NCBI RefSeq assembly: GCF_000717995.1
Contig: NZ_JODM01000013.1
Span: 69,342-133,341, forward strand
Direction: 5' to 3'
DNA: 64,000 nucleotides
Source of the DNA: Streptomyces violaceorubidus
Lineage (GTDB): Bacteria; Actinomycetota; Actinomycetes; Streptomycetales; Streptomycetaceae
In this document: piece by piece, positions 18,820 through 28,500 of the stretch
How positions within the stretch are numbered: the first letter of the stretch is position 1
Layout of the letters: every line of letters starts with the position of its first letter
The notes under the pieces: generated by a model
Databases searched by the model: none
What the model was told of the DNA's origin: nothing
Seen by the model: the letters and a program-made list of their open reading frames with translations, nothing else
Made by a program: the position numbers and the translations under genes

Positions 18820-19990
18820 TCTTCGGGCGGTTGCGGTCCCCGGCCCGCAGCACCCTCGCGAACACCACCAGGCAGCAGGCCAGCAGGGTCACCAGACCGA
18901 ACGACACCACCAGGCTGGTCGCCTGGGCCAGACCGCCGATCGCGCTCGGCGCGACCAGGCCGGAGGTGTACGTGATGGTGGCGACGCCCGCGATGGCCAG
19001 GCTCGGGTTGGAGCCCGCCCGGCCGGCCGCGGCGAAGCACAGCGGAACGACCACGGCGATGCCGAGGCCCATCAGCGCGAAGCCGGTCATCGCCACCGCC
19101 GGATGGCCGCCGATCACGACGAGCAGACCGCCCAGGGCGGCCAGCACACCGCTCACCCGCACCGTGCGCACCGCGCCGAACCGGTCCACCACCTGGTCGC
19201 CGACGAGCCGGGCCACCGCCATCGTCAAGGTGAAGCCCGTCGTACAGGCCGCCGCCAGGCCGGCCGAGGTCTGCAACTCGTCCCGCAGGTAGACCGCGGA
19301 CCAGTCGAGGCTCGCGCCCTCCGCGAACACCGCGCAGAACCCGACCGCGCCGATCAGCACCGCCGACCTGGGCGGCAGTGCGAAGCGCGGCGGCGGGTCC
19401 TCGTCCTCGGCGGGCTGGAGGTCCAGCACCCAGGTGCAGGCGACCAGGCCCGTCACGGTCAGCACCGCGGCGGCCAGGAGGTGGTGGGTGCGGGCGTCCG
19501 CGCCCAGGTGGGCGGCGAGCGTGCCGGCCGCCGAACCGATCAGCGCGCCCGCGCTCCACATGCCGTGCAGTCCGGACATGATCGACTTGTCGAGACGGTT
19601 CTCGATCTCGACGCCCAGCGCGTTCATCGCCACGTCCGACATGCCCGCCGTGGCGCCGTAGACGAACAGGGCGAGACACAGGGTGAGCAGGTTCGGGGCG
19701 AGGGAGGGCAGGACCAGCGCCAGGGTCCACAGGGCCAGCAGACCGCGCAGGGCGGTACGGGCGCCGAAGCGGTGACTCACGCTCCCGGCCAGCGGCATGG
19801 CGAGGGACGCGCCGAGCGCCGGGAAGGCGAGCGCCAGCCCCAACTGGCCCGCGCTCACGCCGGCGTGGTCCTGGATCCACGGCACCCGGGTCGCGAACGA
19901 GCCGGTGACGGAGCCGTGCACGGCGAACACGGCCGCCACGGCGTACCGGGCATGCTTCACCTCGCGTCGCCCGTAGATCCCTGTGCTCAT
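18779..19990 (-). CDS. MFS transporter, divergent from a ROK regulator
   Basis: 403 residues from ATG 19990. Twelve predicted helices; GSVSHRFGARTALRG is motif A-like, and the ATAGMSDVAMNALGVEIENR stretch is typical of the FucP/YbjJ-type MFS exporters. The regulator on the opposite strand starts 132 bp away, with a palindrome between them, so the pair probably forms an auto-regulated exporter or sugar uptake unit. Substrate unknown. The 3' end overlaps the thioesterase gene by 41 bp on the other strand. Confidence 0.86.
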   Translation of the reverse strand: MSTGIYGRREVKHARYAVAAVFAVHGSVTGSFATRVPWIQDHAGVSAGQLGLALAFPALGASLAMPLAGSVSHRFGARTALRGLLALWTLALVLPSLAPNLLTLCLALFVYGATAGMSDVAMNALGVEIENRLDKSIMSGLHGMWSAGALIGSAAGTLAAHLGADARTHHLLAAAVLTVTGLVACTWVLDLQPAEDEDPPPRFALPPRSAVLIGAVGFCAVFAEGASLDWSAVYLRDELQTSAGLAAACTTGFTLTMAVARLVGDQVVDRFGAVRTVRVSGVLAALGGLLVVIGGHPAVAMTGFALMGLGIAVVVPLCFAAAGRAGSNPSLAIAGVATITYTSGLVAPSAIGGLAQATSLVVSFGLVTLLACCLVVFARVLRAGDRNRPKISAPVAEVPDRQS

Positions 19991-20046
19991 GGTCCACCCC
20001 TTCGTGTCCTCGGTGCGCGGCGGTGCGTGGCAGCGCGCCGGGTAAA

Positions 20047-20069
20047 CTATCAGGGAGCCTGCCTGATAG
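20047..20069. promoter_or_regulatory. Inverted-repeat operator between the MFS and ROK genes
   Basis: CTATCAGG (20047-20054) and CCTGATAG (20062-20069) are perfect 8-bp arms around a 7-bp spacer. The site lies 56 bp upstream of the MFS start and 53 bp upstream of the ROK start, in an unusually AT-rich patch. It is the obvious binding site for the ROK protein; this is inference from symmetry and position. Confidence 0.65.
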
Positions 20070-20121
20070 ATAGTGGGTTACCGGCGTGGGCCCCGCGCCG
20101 CCGATCTGGAAGGATCCCGGC

Positions 20122-21321
20122 ATGCCCGCATCCCCGAGCACCGCCCGGGCCATCAACGACCGGCACGCCCTTCATCTGCTCCAGCAGGAGGGCCCGTTGA
20201 CGGCAGGGCAGTTGAAGCAGCTGACCGGCCTGTCCCGGCCCACCGTCGCCGACCTCGTCGAACGGCTCACCGCCTCCGGGCTGATCGAGGTGGCGGGGGA
20301 GTCCGGCGAGCAGCGCCGCGGGCCCAACGCCAAGCTCTACGGCATCGTCGCCGAGCGCGCCCACCTCGCCGCCCTGGACGTACGCACCGGGGGCGTCGCC
20401 GTCCTCGTCTCCGACCTGCTCGGCCGGGTCCTCGCCGAGGCCTCCGCGCCGATCGACGACCGCTCCGGCACCGGTCCCGCGGTGGAGCAGGCGGTGAGTC
20501 TGGTCGAGCGCGCGGTGAAGGAGGCCGGCGCCGACCGGCTGCACACCGTCGGTATCGGCGCGCCCGGTCTGATCGACCCCGTCGGCGGCGAGCTCCGGGA
20601 CTCCGGCGGGCTGCCCGAGTGGCACCGCCGGCTGATGGCCGCGCTCCAGGAGAAGTTCCCCGAGGCGCGGGTCGGCGTCGAGAACGAGACCAACCTCGCC
20701 GCCCTGGCCGAACAGCGCGACGGCGCCGCCCGGGGCCGCGAGACCTTCGTCCTGCTCTGGCTCGGCCTCGGCATCGGCGCCGCCGTCGTCCTGGACGGCA
20801 CCCTGCGCCGGGGCGTGTCCGGCGGCGCGGGCGAGATCGGCTTCATGCCGGTGCCGGGCACCGCGGGTCTGCCCTCCGCCACCGACTGCGACGGCGGCTT
20901 CCACTCCGTGGCGGGGTCGGCGGCGGTGGCCGCGCTGGCGGCGGAGCACGGCGTGACGGCACGGCCCACCGGGCCCGAGCCGCACGCCGCCGCGCTGGTC
21001 CGGGAGGCGGTGCGCCGCTCGGCGTCCGGCGACGACCCGGCCGCCGGGAGCTTCCTCGACGCCCTCGCCGACCGCGTCGTCCTCGGCGCCGCCGCCGTCG
21101 TCTCGGTCCTCGACCCCGGCTGCCTGGTCCTCGCCGGTGAGATCGGCCAGGCCGGTGCCGACGCCCTCGCCGACCGCGTCCAGCAGCGTCTGGGCCGGAT
21201 GTCCCCGCTGGCCACCGAGGTGCGGCCCAGCGCCCTGGGCGGCGCCGCGGTACTGCGCGGCGCGCTGCTGACCGCCCGTGACCGGGCCCAGGACGAACTC
21301 TTCGCATCGCCGGAGCGGTAG
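20122..21321 (+). CDS. ROK-family transcriptional regulator
   Basis: 399 residues from ATG 20122, with GGAAGGA upstream. The N-terminal winged HTH of MarR type (LTAGQLKQLTGLSRPTVADLVERL, about residues 30-55) is joined to a ROK sugar-kinase-like domain: TVGIGAPGLID, VENETNLAALAEQ and LWLGLGIGAAVVLDG. The zinc-binding CxCGxxGC motif of classical ROK proteins is not conserved (only ATDCDGGF remains), so it may have lost zinc or sugar binding. Divergent from the MFS gene it probably controls. Confidence 0.88.
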   Translation: MPASPSTARAINDRHALHLLQQEGPLTAGQLKQLTGLSRPTVADLVERLTASGLIEVAGESGEQRRGPNAKLYGIVAERAHLAALDVRTGGVAVLVSDLLGRVLAEASAPIDDRSGTGPAVEQAVSLVERAVKEAGADRLHTVGIGAPGLIDPVGGELRDSGGLPEWHRRLMAALQEKFPEARVGVENETNLAALAEQRDGAARGRETFVLLWLGLGIGAAVVLDGTLRRGVSGGAGEIGFMPVPGTAGLPSATDCDGGFHSVAGSAAVAALAAEHGVTARPTGPEPHAAALVREAVRRSASGDDPAAGSFLDALADRVVLGAAAVVSVLDPGCLVLAGEIGQAGADALADRVQQRLGRMSPLATEVRPSALGGAAVLRGALLTARDRAQDELFASPER

Positions 21322-21719
21322 CCCACGGCGCCCGGGGCGGGCGTGCTCCGTCCCGAGGCGAGGACGGCAGGCCGCCGGGCCGCGCGGGTCCGAGGGCCGC
21401 CTCCCTGTTCGGCCTCGGCGAGGCGGAGAACCCTCGCGGTCGACCGGCTGCCCGGAGCGGTGGCCCTCGGGGCGTCGGGCGTGGTGGGGCGGTCCCACGG
21501 GAGCGGACGGAAGCCGAAGCCCTCGGATCCCGGAGGCGGTGTTCCGGCGGGGGAGGGAGGGCCCTGGCGGGGTGGGACCGCGCGGGATCGCGCGCCGCCG
21601 GTTGCGCGGATCGCCCGAGGCTCGGGGGCGGGGGTGCGCGTCCCGGTGCGGCGGTGTGCGGGGGCGCGGCCCCCGGGGCGACCACTGCCGTGGACGGCCG
21701 GGGCAGGGCGCCCGTGTCC
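21322..21719. other. Intergenic gap between convergent genes, no gene seen
   Basis: About 400 bp between the ROK stop and the stop of the minus-strand membrane protein. Open frames exist in several phases but have random Arg/Pro/Gly composition, no ribosome-binding sites and no recognisable domain. No strong terminator hairpin or repeat was found. It could be a decayed gene, but nothing identifiable remains. Confidence 0.5.
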
Positions 21720-22154
21720 TCAGCGAGCCGGCCGCCGTCCTGCGGGGTCCGGCTCGTGGAACGCCGAGCGGTCCGCCGCCAGCCACACCAGTACCGCCGG
21801 GAGCAGCACCGCCGTCCCCAGCAGGGCCATGAAGCCCGCGGCACTCGCCGCCGACAGGGGTTCCAGATGCCGGGCGTGGAACAGGAGGTGGGCCACGGAG
21901 GAGACCAGGTAGGCCACCAGCGCCGTCAGCACCAGGCGGCGTTCCATCGCCGCCACCGCCGCGCACAGCACCACGGCGAGCGCGAGGCTCGCCCCGCCGA
22001 AGTCCCGGAGCAGGTGCTCGTTGTAGGGCGGCAGGTGCGACACCCACGGCCACTTCCAGAACAACTCGGGCAGCAGCAGGATCCACAGCCCCAGCACCAC
22101 CTGGCCGCCCGCGAGCACTCCCAGCCCCGCCCGCAGCCACGCCCGTCTGCTCAT
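21720..22154 (-). CDS. Small four-helix integral membrane protein
   Basis: 144 residues from ATG 22154, which overlaps the stop of the upstream NAD(P)-binding gene by 4 bp (ATGA), so it is translationally coupled. Four hydrophobic stretches are visible: GLGVLAGGQVVLGLWILLLP, ASLALAVVLCAAVAAM, LVLTALVAYLVSSVAHLLF and ALLGTAVLLPAVLVWLA. It resembles small DoxX/DUF4149-like membrane proteins found beside NmrA-like oxidoreductases, but I cannot assign a family firmly. A membrane partner for the coupled dehydrogenase is possible. Confidence 0.75.
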   Translation of the reverse strand: MSRRAWLRAGLGVLAGGQVVLGLWILLLPELFWKWPWVSHLPPYNEHLLRDFGGASLALAVVLCAAVAAMERRLVLTALVAYLVSSVAHLLFHARHLEPLSAASAAGFMALLGTAVLLPAVLVWLAADRSAFHEPDPAGRRPAR

Positions 22155-22915
22155 CCGCGCCGCCCGCCCTCCCCGTCGCCGAACCGCACCGCCAGATACT
22201 CCTCGAACGTGCCCCTGCCGACCGCGTGCCCGGGCGTGAGGTGCCCGCCCGCGCGGAACGCGCGGTAAGTCTTCCCCGCGAGCGGCACGTTCACCACGGC
22301 CCGGCGGCGTCCCGTCGCGCCCAGGTAGGCGCGCGCCAGCGACTCGACGGTGCGCACCTCGGGGCCGCCCAGGTCCGGCACCCGTCCGGCGGGCGCGCCC
22401 ACGGCCAGTGCGGCGAGCCGGTCGGCGACCTCCGCCACCTCCACCGGCTGGTCCGAGGCATGGGCCGGCAGCACCAGGACCGGCGCCTTGGCCAGGAGCC
22501 CGAGCACCCGCACCACCAGGTCGTGGAACTGGGTGGTCCGCAGCACCGTCCACCCGAGACCCGACTCCATCACCAGCCTCTCGACGGCGAGCTTCGACCG
22601 GTAGTAGCCGAGCGGCACCCGGTCGACCCCGACGATCGAGATGTGGGCCAGGTGCCTCACCCCGGCCCGTCGCGCCGCCGCGATCAGGTTCGCGGCCGAC
22701 CGTTCGTCCCCGCCGCGCGGCGTGGTCGCGCAGTGCACCACCGTGTCGACACCGGCGAGCGCCGTGTCCAGTCCGCTGCCGCCCTCGCGCAGGTCGACGG
22801 CGTACGGCTCGCCGTGCCGGCTGAGTACCCGCACCTCGTGCCCGTCGGCGCGCAGCCGTGCGGTGACGGGCCGGCCGAGTGTGCCGGTGCCGCCGGTCAC
22901 CAGGATCGTGGTCAT
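22151..22915 (-). CDS. NmrA/SDR-type NAD(P)-binding protein
   Basis: 254 residues from ATG 22915, AGGGAG upstream. The Rossmann nucleotide-binding loop VTGGTGTLGRPVTARL starts at residue 6; VDTVVHCATTP and GYYRSKLAVERLVMESGLGWTVLR (the YxxxK-like region) follow, as in atypical SDR / NmrA-like proteins. Such proteins act as NAD(P)H sensors or as epimerases/oxidoreductases. Upstream gene of the coupled two-gene unit with the membrane protein. Catalytic Tyr-Lys are arguably present (YYRSK), but the substrate is unknown. Confidence 0.86.
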   Translation of the reverse strand: MTTILVTGGTGTLGRPVTARLRADGHEVRVLSRHGEPYAVDLREGGSGLDTALAGVDTVVHCATTPRGGDERSAANLIAAARRAGVRHLAHISIVGVDRVPLGYYRSKLAVERLVMESGLGWTVLRTTQFHDLVVRVLGLLAKAPVLVLPAHASDQPVEVAEVADRLAALAVGAPAGRVPDLGGPEVRTVESLARAYLGATGRRRAVVNVPLAGKTYRAFRAGGHLTPGHAVGRGTFEEYLAVRFGDGEGGRRG

Positions 22916-23079
22916 GCTGTCGGCTCCCTGCCGGACGTGGCGTGCGGTTCGCCCCTCACACCGTTCCGCAGCCCGAAGGACCGCGCACCCCGCCGGAGCC
23001 CGGCAGGGTGCGCGGAGGGAGGGGGACCCGGCGGCGGGCAAGGGCCTTCGTCACCGCCGCCGGGCCCGTTCGGGTGGGG

Positions 23080-25455
23080 TCAGCAGGCGCCGAGGTCCTG
23101 CCAGACACCCCATTCACCGGTGGTCCCGGGCTCCTCGCCCTTCGTCCACCACTTGGACTTCCACGTGTGCCCCCGGTGGGACACGGTGGTCCCCCCGCCG
23201 TACGACGCGGCCGCGTCCCAGGCCGGGGCGGCGCACTGCCCGGTGCCGTCCGTCGGACTGGGGCTCGGCCCCGGGGACTGGGTGCCCGTGGGCGTCGGCG
23301 TGGGGGTCGGCGACTGCGTCCCCGGGTCCACCACGGTCGTGCCCCGGGCGAGGTCGCCGGCCAGGGCGTACGCCTTGCCGCCGATCGTCACGGTCCAGTT
23401 CGACGGGGTCGACACGGGCAGGTAGTAGTTGAACGACAGGTCGACGCTCGCGCCGGGCGCCAGCGACTGCCACGCCGGAAGCTTCAGCGACACCCGGTGG
23501 AAGTCCCCCTTCAGACCGCCCGCGTTGCCGCCCGTGTGGTCGCTGCTGATGACCTTGGTGCCGAAACCGGACTGGTCGGAGGCGTTGCCCGGGGCCGAGG
23601 TCGCGTAGTCGAACCGGAACTCCGTGCCGCCCGGCAGCGCGGACTTCGTGTGGTTGGTGATCCGCAGCCTGGGTGTGATCGGGTAGTTGGAGTCGCCCAG
23701 TTTGAAGTCGGTGAACTCCACGTCCACGTCCACGGCCTCCGCGGGCAGTTCCGCGTTCGACTTCCGCGCTCCGTAGGGCGCGGCCGACTTGAACGTGTCG
23801 TACATCAGCGACGTGAGCGTGTCGCCCGGCTCGTACTGGCCCTTGGCGGCGTTCCAGCCGTAGTCGCCGGCCAACTCCCAGATCATCGCGCCGCCGATGC
23901 CCCGGTCCACCACGTAGTCGGCCTTGGCCCCGACCGACTGCTCGTCCTCGGTGGACAGGAAGACCTTCTTCTCGGCGTTCCACAGCCAGGGGGCGACCAG
24001 CGTCGCGTCGTACTTGCGGGCGTAGGTGCCGGTCAGCTTCGTGTCCGCCGGGAAGCCGTAGTCGGTGACGTAGTCGCCGACGATGCCCTTCTCCAGGTTC
24101 TTGGCGTGCCACATCGGGTTGGAGCCCGCCGGGGACTCCTTCCCGCCGGTGTCGAGGTCGTGCCAGAGGTTGTCGATGCCGACGGCGCCGTCACCGCACT
24201 TGGTCAGGCCGGAGCCCGCCGGACAGGAGGAGGCGGACGCCCTGCCCCACAGGCCGTCGGTGCCGCCCTGGACGTTCTTGTGGCCGCGGGTGTAGTAGGG
24301 CAGGCCGATGTTGATGCGGCCGGCCGGCATCGAGCCGCGGAAGTAGTGGTAGGCCCAGTCGGTGTTGAGGTAGCCGATGCCGCCGTACTGGGCACTGCCG
24401 TAGACACCCGCGGCGGCCAGCTCGGCGTCCTTGCCGTCGTCGAAGAGCGAGGCGTTCGGGCCGACGTACTCGTTCCAGGCGCCGTGCAGGTCGTACGACA
24501 TGATGTTGACGTAGTCCAGGTACTTCTGGACCTGGAAGGTCTCCATGCCGCGCAGCAGGTACCCGGAGGACGGCGCCGCGACGGAGAGGAGGTAGTGCCT
24601 GCCGTCGGCGGCGCCCGCGCGGTCGAGCTTCTCGCGCAGCGTCTTCATGAGCGCCGCATAGCCCTTGACCAGCCCGGCCCGCCGGCCGTTCGCGAAGGAC
24701 CAGTCGAGCGGGTTGCCCGCGTCCTTCATGGTCGTCGGGTACTCGTAGTCGATGTCGACGCCGTTGAAGCCGTACTTCCTGACGAAGTCCACCGCCGAGT
24801 CCGCGAAGGTGTCGATGCCGGCCTGGTTGACCGCGCCGTCCGCCTTGGTGGCCATCGAGTAGAAGCCGCCCGAGTCCACGCGCGAGCCGTCGTCCGCGAA
24901 GTAGCCGCCCGTCTCGGCCCAGCCGCCCACCGAGATCATCGTCTTGACGTCCGGGTGCTGCTTCTTGAACTTGTTCAGCAGGTTGAAGTGGCCCTTGTAG
25001 GGGAGGCCCGGGTCCATCTCGGCGCCCGCGACGCCGGGCCAGGTCATGCCGGTCGCCGGGTTCTTCTCGCCGTCGGTACCGACGGAGAGCCGGTTGCCCC
25101 CGTCCACGTGCGCGAAGGCGTAGTTGATGTGGGTGACCTTGTCCCACGGGATGTCCGAGGCGAGGTAGGCCGGCTTGCCGTCCTTGCCCGTGCGCCAGCC
25201 GGTGAAGTAGCCGATCACCCGGCGCGGGTGGTCGGCGCCCATCTTCTCCCCGCCCGCCGAGTCGTAGACCGAGCAGTAGGGGACCTCGATGCCGGGAGTC
25301 CGGTAGAGGCCGTCGGGGCGGCAGGACTCCTGGCCGGCGGCCTGCGACGCGGTCGCCGGAAGGCCGGCGAGCAGCAGACCGGCGACGGCGGCGCCGGCCG
25401 CGAACAGGGCCGGCCCCGCTCTGCGGCGGGATCTGGGGCGTGAGGGGGAAGGCAC
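23080..25455 (-). CDS. Secreted GH18 chitinase with C-terminal chitin-binding module
   Basis: 791 residues from GTG 25455 (GAGAGGAA upstream). A Sec signal peptide at residues 1-40 ends near ATASQAAG. The GH18 catalytic domain spans about 75-590, with ISVGGW and the active-site motif FNGVDIDYEYP (catalytic Glu238). A beta-rich domain follows (590-710), then a Pro/Thr/Ser linker and a CBM5/12 module (about 745-791; WDAAASYGGGTTVSHRGHTW and KSKWW). It hydrolyses chitin outside the cell. By memory it corresponds to S. coelicolor ChiI. The promoter carries the chitinase direct repeats, implying induction by chitin and DasR control. Confidence 0.93.
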   Translation of the reverse strand: MPSPSRPRSRRRAGPALFAAGAAVAGLLLAGLPATASQAAGQESCRPDGLYRTPGIEVPYCSVYDSAGGEKMGADHPRRVIGYFTGWRTGKDGKPAYLASDIPWDKVTHINYAFAHVDGGNRLSVGTDGEKNPATGMTWPGVAGAEMDPGLPYKGHFNLLNKFKKQHPDVKTMISVGGWAETGGYFADDGSRVDSGGFYSMATKADGAVNQAGIDTFADSAVDFVRKYGFNGVDIDYEYPTTMKDAGNPLDWSFANGRRAGLVKGYAALMKTLREKLDRAGAADGRHYLLSVAAPSSGYLLRGMETFQVQKYLDYVNIMSYDLHGAWNEYVGPNASLFDDGKDAELAAAGVYGSAQYGGIGYLNTDWAYHYFRGSMPAGRINIGLPYYTRGHKNVQGGTDGLWGRASASSCPAGSGLTKCGDGAVGIDNLWHDLDTGGKESPAGSNPMWHAKNLEKGIVGDYVTDYGFPADTKLTGTYARKYDATLVAPWLWNAEKKVFLSTEDEQSVGAKADYVVDRGIGGAMIWELAGDYGWNAAKGQYEPGDTLTSLMYDTFKSAAPYGARKSNAELPAEAVDVDVEFTDFKLGDSNYPITPRLRITNHTKSALPGGTEFRFDYATSAPGNASDQSGFGTKVISSDHTGGNAGGLKGDFHRVSLKLPAWQSLAPGASVDLSFNYYLPVSTPSNWTVTIGGKAYALAGDLARGTTVVDPGTQSPTPTPTPTGTQSPGPSPSPTDGTGQCAAPAWDAAASYGGGTTVSHRGHTWKSKWWTKGEEPGTTGEWGVWQDLGAC

Positions 25456-25494
25456 AGTCGGTTCCTCTCCACGGAAGTTGCGCAGACCCTAGAG

Positions 25495-25528
25495 AGGACT
25501 AGACCAGTGAGTCAATAGGTATGGACCA
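25495..25528 (-). promoter_or_regulatory. Chitinase promoter: two 12-bp direct repeats flanking TTGACT
   Basis: Reading the minus strand, TGGTCCATACCT (25528-25517) and TGGTCTAGTCCT (25506-25495) flank a 10-bp spacer that contains TTGACT, a good -35 hexamer. Repeats of consensus TGGTCTAGACCA overlapping the -35 are the known control element of Streptomyces chitinase genes and match the DasR responsive element core. The same 12-10-12 arrangement recurs at 40881-40914. Confidence 0.88.
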
Positions 25529-25672
25529 ATCTCAAGGAGGGCGGGTGGCGGGCCCAGTTGGGGCGCTCGCGGTGGGGTCCGGGACCGTGAAGAGCGTTCT
25601 GTGAGCCACCCCACACGCTCCGTCCGCATGGACGGGGATCAGTCGTGGCACACTGGCCGTGTACCAGAAGCA

Positions 25673-25799
25673 GCGCACTCCGGGGTCGGTGAAAGTCCGA
25701 ACCGGCGGTTACAGTCCGCGACCCGGTCGCCTCCAGCGACCGGTTGACCAGGTGAAATTCCTGGACCGACGGTTAAAGTCCGGATGGGAGGCAGTGCGC
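25673..25799 (+). ncRNA. FMN riboswitch (RFN element)
   Basis: GCGCACT (25673-25679) pairs with AGTGCGC (25793-25799) to close the P1 helix. Inside are the invariant FMN-aptamer blocks: GGGGTCGGTGAAAGTCCGAA, GGTTACAGTCCGCGACCC, CTGGACCGACGGTTAAAGTC and GGATGGGAGGCAGTGCG. About 150 nt of expression platform separate it from the ribE start, in which a GC-rich segment near 25840-25885 could hide or release the ribosome-binding site. It should shut down ribE-ribM-ribBA-ribH when FMN is plentiful. Confidence 0.97.
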
Positions 25800-25949
25800 G
25801 GCGGGCGAGCACAGGTGCGCGCCGCCGATTTCTGGGCGTGCCCGTCAGGGGCGCGTCCCGTCCGGCGTCGCCCCCGGTGTCCTCGTTCGTGAATCTGTCG
25901 TTCCGACAGCCCCGGAGTCCGTGCCCGAAGAGGCAGGAGGACCCGGGAA

Positions 25950-26552
25950 GTGTTCACCGGAATCGTCGAAGAGCTGGGCGAGATCACCGCCGTCGAGACC
26001 CTCGACGACGCCTGTCGCTTCCGCCTGCGCGGCCCCGCGGTCACCGAAGGAGCCCGCCACGGCGACTCCATCGCCGTCAACGGCGTCTGCCTCACCGTCG
26101 TCGACCACGAAGGCGACGAGTTCACCGCCGACGTGATGGCCGAGACGCTGAACCGCTCCAGCCTCGGCGCCCTCGCCGTCGGCTCCCGGGTCAATCTGGA
26201 ACGCCCCACCGCCGTCGGCGCCCGGCTCGGCGGCCACATCGTGCAGGGCCACGTCGACGGCACCGGCGAGATCCTGGAGCGCAAGCCCTCCGAGCACTGG
26301 GAGATCGTCAGGATCTCGCTCCCCGCCGACCTCGCCCGCTACGTCGTGGAGAAGGGCTCCATCACCGTCGACGGCATCAGCCTCACCGTCGTCGACGCGG
26401 GACCCGACTTCTTCACCGTCAGCCTCATCCCCACCACCCTCGCGCTGACGACGCTGGGCATCAAGCAGCCCGGCGACCCGGTCAACCTCGAGGTCGACAT
26501 CATCGCGAAGTACGTCGAGCGGCTGCTCGGCGCACCGGGGGGCACTCGGTGA
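25950..26552 (+). CDS. ribE: Riboflavin synthase alpha chain
   Basis: 200 residues from GTG 25950, GGAGG 9 nt upstream. It converts two 6,7-dimethyl-8-ribityllumazine molecules to riboflavin. Two tandem lumazine-binding repeats are visible: [12 protein letters not shown] / [16 protein letters not shown] / [11 protein letters not shown] in the first, and the matching [18 protein letters not shown] in the second. First gene of the operon under the FMN riboswitch; its stop overlaps the GTG of the next gene. Confidence 0.97.
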   Translation: MFTGIVEELGEITAVETLDDACRFRLRGPAVTEGARHGDSIAVNGVCLTVVDHEGDEFTADVMAETLNRSSLGALAVGSRVNLERPTAVGARLGGHIVQGHVDGTGEILERKPSEHWEIVRISLPADLARYVVEKGSITVDGISLTVVDAGPDFFTVSLIPTTLALTTLGIKQPGDPVNLEVDIIAKYVERLLGAPGGTR

Positions 26553-27193
26553 ACTGGCTCAACTCCGAGGCGTTCACGCTCTTCGACCAGCACATCAAGT
26601 GGTCGGACATGATCGGCAACGTGATCGGTCTGCTCGGCCTCGCCCTCGGCTGGCGGCGCTCGATCTGGACCTGGCCCGTGCAGTTCGTCTCCGGGCTCGT
26701 CCTCTTCGCGGCCTTCGCCACCGCCCACCTCTCGGGCAGCGCCGGCAAGCAGATCGTCGTCATGGTCGTCGCCGCCTGGGGCTTCTGGCAGTGGAACCGC
26801 GGCCGGCGGCAGAACCAGGACGGCTCCGTCGCCGTCCGGTTCGCCACCTGGCGCGAGCGCGGCGCGCTGGTCGCCGCGGCGGCCGTCGGCACCCTCGCGG
26901 TGGGCGCCCTGTTCACCGCCTACCCCACCCTGTCCTGGGACCCCTGGCCGGACGCGTACATCTTCGTCGGCACCGTCGTCGCCATGTACGCCCAGGCACG
27001 CGGCATGGTCGAGTTCTGGTTCGCCTGGCTGCTGGTCGACCTCGTCGGCGTCCCGCTGAACTTCGCCAACGGCTTCGCCTTCTCCGGCTTCGTCTACGTC
27101 CTCTACGGCGCGCTCGTCCTGTGGGGCCTGCGCGACTGGTGGCTGCGCTCGCGCAACGCGGCCCGCCCCCTTCCGGAAGGAGCGCCCGCATGA
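26549..27193 (+). CDS. ribM: PnuC-family membrane transporter, riboflavin importer RibM (PnuX)
   Basis: 214 residues from GTG 26549, overlapping the ribE stop (GTGA). Several transmembrane helices of the PnuC fold are visible, with [22 protein letters not shown] near the N-terminus, GFWQWNRG mid-protein and the C-terminal [16 protein letters not shown]. PnuC proteins move nicotinamide riboside, but the riboflavin-operon members in Corynebacterium and Streptomyces (RibM/PnuX) carry riboflavin and roseoflavin by facilitated diffusion. The FMN-riboswitch operon strongly favours that role here. Confidence 0.9.
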   Translation: MNWLNSEAFTLFDQHIKWSDMIGNVIGLLGLALGWRRSIWTWPVQFVSGLVLFAAFATAHLSGSAGKQIVVMVVAAWGFWQWNRGRRQNQDGSVAVRFATWRERGALVAAAAVGTLAVGALFTAYPTLSWDPWPDAYIFVGTVVAMYAQARGMVEFWFAWLLVDLVGVPLNFANGFAFSGFVYVLYGALVLWGLRDWWLRSRNAARPLPEGAPA

Positions 27194-28479
27194 GCACGGC
27201 ACCCATCCTCTACAGCCCCGACGGCATCGACGACCTCTCCCTGGACCCGGTCGAGCAGGCCGTCGCGGACATCGCCGCGGGCCGCCCCGTCGTGGTCGTC
27301 GACGACGAGAACCGCGAGAACGAGGGCGACCTCGTCATCGCCGCCGAGAAGGCGACCGAGGAGATCGTCGCCTTCATGATGACCGAGTGCCGCGGCCTGA
27401 TCTGCGCCCCCATGGAGGGCGAGGAACTGGACCGGCTCCGGCTCCCGCAGATGGTCGACGACAACACCGAGTCGATGAAGACCGCCTTCACGGTCACCGT
27501 GGACGCCACCGCCGCCCACGGGGTCAGCACCGGCATCTCCGCCTCGGACCGCGCCACCACCCTCCGGCTCCTGGCGAGCGGTACCGCCGAACCCACCGAC
27601 CTGGTCCGCCCCGGGCACATCTTCCCGCTGCGCGCCCGCCCCGGCGGCGTGCTCGTGCGCAACGGCCACACCGAGGCCGCCGTCGACCTCGCCCGTCTCG
27701 CGGGCCTGCGCCCGGCCGGCGCCATCGTGGAGATCGCCGGCGAGGACGGTCGCATGCTGCGGCTGCCCGAGCTGATCCCGTTCGCCCGCAAGCACGGCCT
27801 GACGATCATCTCCATCGAGGACCTCATCGCCTACCGGCGCAGCGAGGAACCCACCGTCCGCCGCGAGGCCGAGGTCCGACTGCCCACCAAGCACGGCGCG
27901 TTCACGGCGTACGGCTACCGCTCCACGGTCGACGGCGTCGAGCACATCGCGCTCGTCCACGGCGAGATCGGCGACGGCGAGGACGTCCTGGTCCGCGTCC
28001 ACTCCGAGTGCCTCACCGGCGACGTCTTCGGCTCCCAGCGCTGCGACTGCGGCCCCCAGCTCGACGCCTCGCTGGACCGCATCCACGCCGAGGGCCGGGG
28101 AGTCGTCGTCTACCTGCGCGGCCACGAGGGACGCGGCATCGGCCTGATGTCCAAGCTGCGCGCCTACGAACTCCAGGAGCGCGGCCGGGACACCCTCGAC
28201 GCCAACCTGGAACTGGGGCTGCCCGCCGACGCCCGCGACTACGGCGCCGGCGCCCAGATCCTCGCGGACCTCGGGGTACGCGCCGTCCGCCTGATGACCA
28301 ACAACCCGGACAAGAGCGCGGCCCTGGAACGGCACGGCATCACGGTCACCGGCCGCGAACCCATGCCCGTCCAGGCCGGCGAGCACAACCTCCGCTACCT
28401 GCGCACCAAGCGGGACCGGATGGGACACGACCTGCCCTGGCTGGACACGACCCCCGTGTCCACCTGCGGCAACCAGTAA
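27190..28479 (+). CDS. ribBA: Bifunctional DHBP synthase / GTP cyclohydrolase II
   Basis: 429 residues from ATG 27190, overlapping the ribM stop (ATGA). Residues about 15-215 form the 3,4-dihydroxy-2-butanone-4-phosphate synthase domain ([34 protein letters not shown]). Residues 220-420 form GTP cyclohydrolase II, with zinc ligands in [18 protein letters not shown] and [21 protein letters not shown]. It makes both precursors of riboflavin from ribulose 5-phosphate and GTP. Both active sites look intact. Confidence 0.97.
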   Translation: MSTAPILYSPDGIDDLSLDPVEQAVADIAAGRPVVVVDDENRENEGDLVIAAEKATEEIVAFMMTECRGLICAPMEGEELDRLRLPQMVDDNTESMKTAFTVTVDATAAHGVSTGISASDRATTLRLLASGTAEPTDLVRPGHIFPLRARPGGVLVRNGHTEAAVDLARLAGLRPAGAIVEIAGEDGRMLRLPELIPFARKHGLTIISIEDLIAYRRSEEPTVRREAEVRLPTKHGAFTAYGYRSTVDGVEHIALVHGEIGDGEDVLVRVHSECLTGDVFGSQRCDCGPQLDASLDRIHAEGRGVVVYLRGHEGRGIGLMSKLRAYELQERGRDTLDANLELGLPADARDYGAGAQILADLGVRAVRLMTNNPDKSAALERHGITVTGREPMPVQAGEHNLRYLRTKRDRMGHDLPWLDTTPVSTCGNQ

Positions 28480-28500
28480 GCAAGTACGACGAGGAGACAC

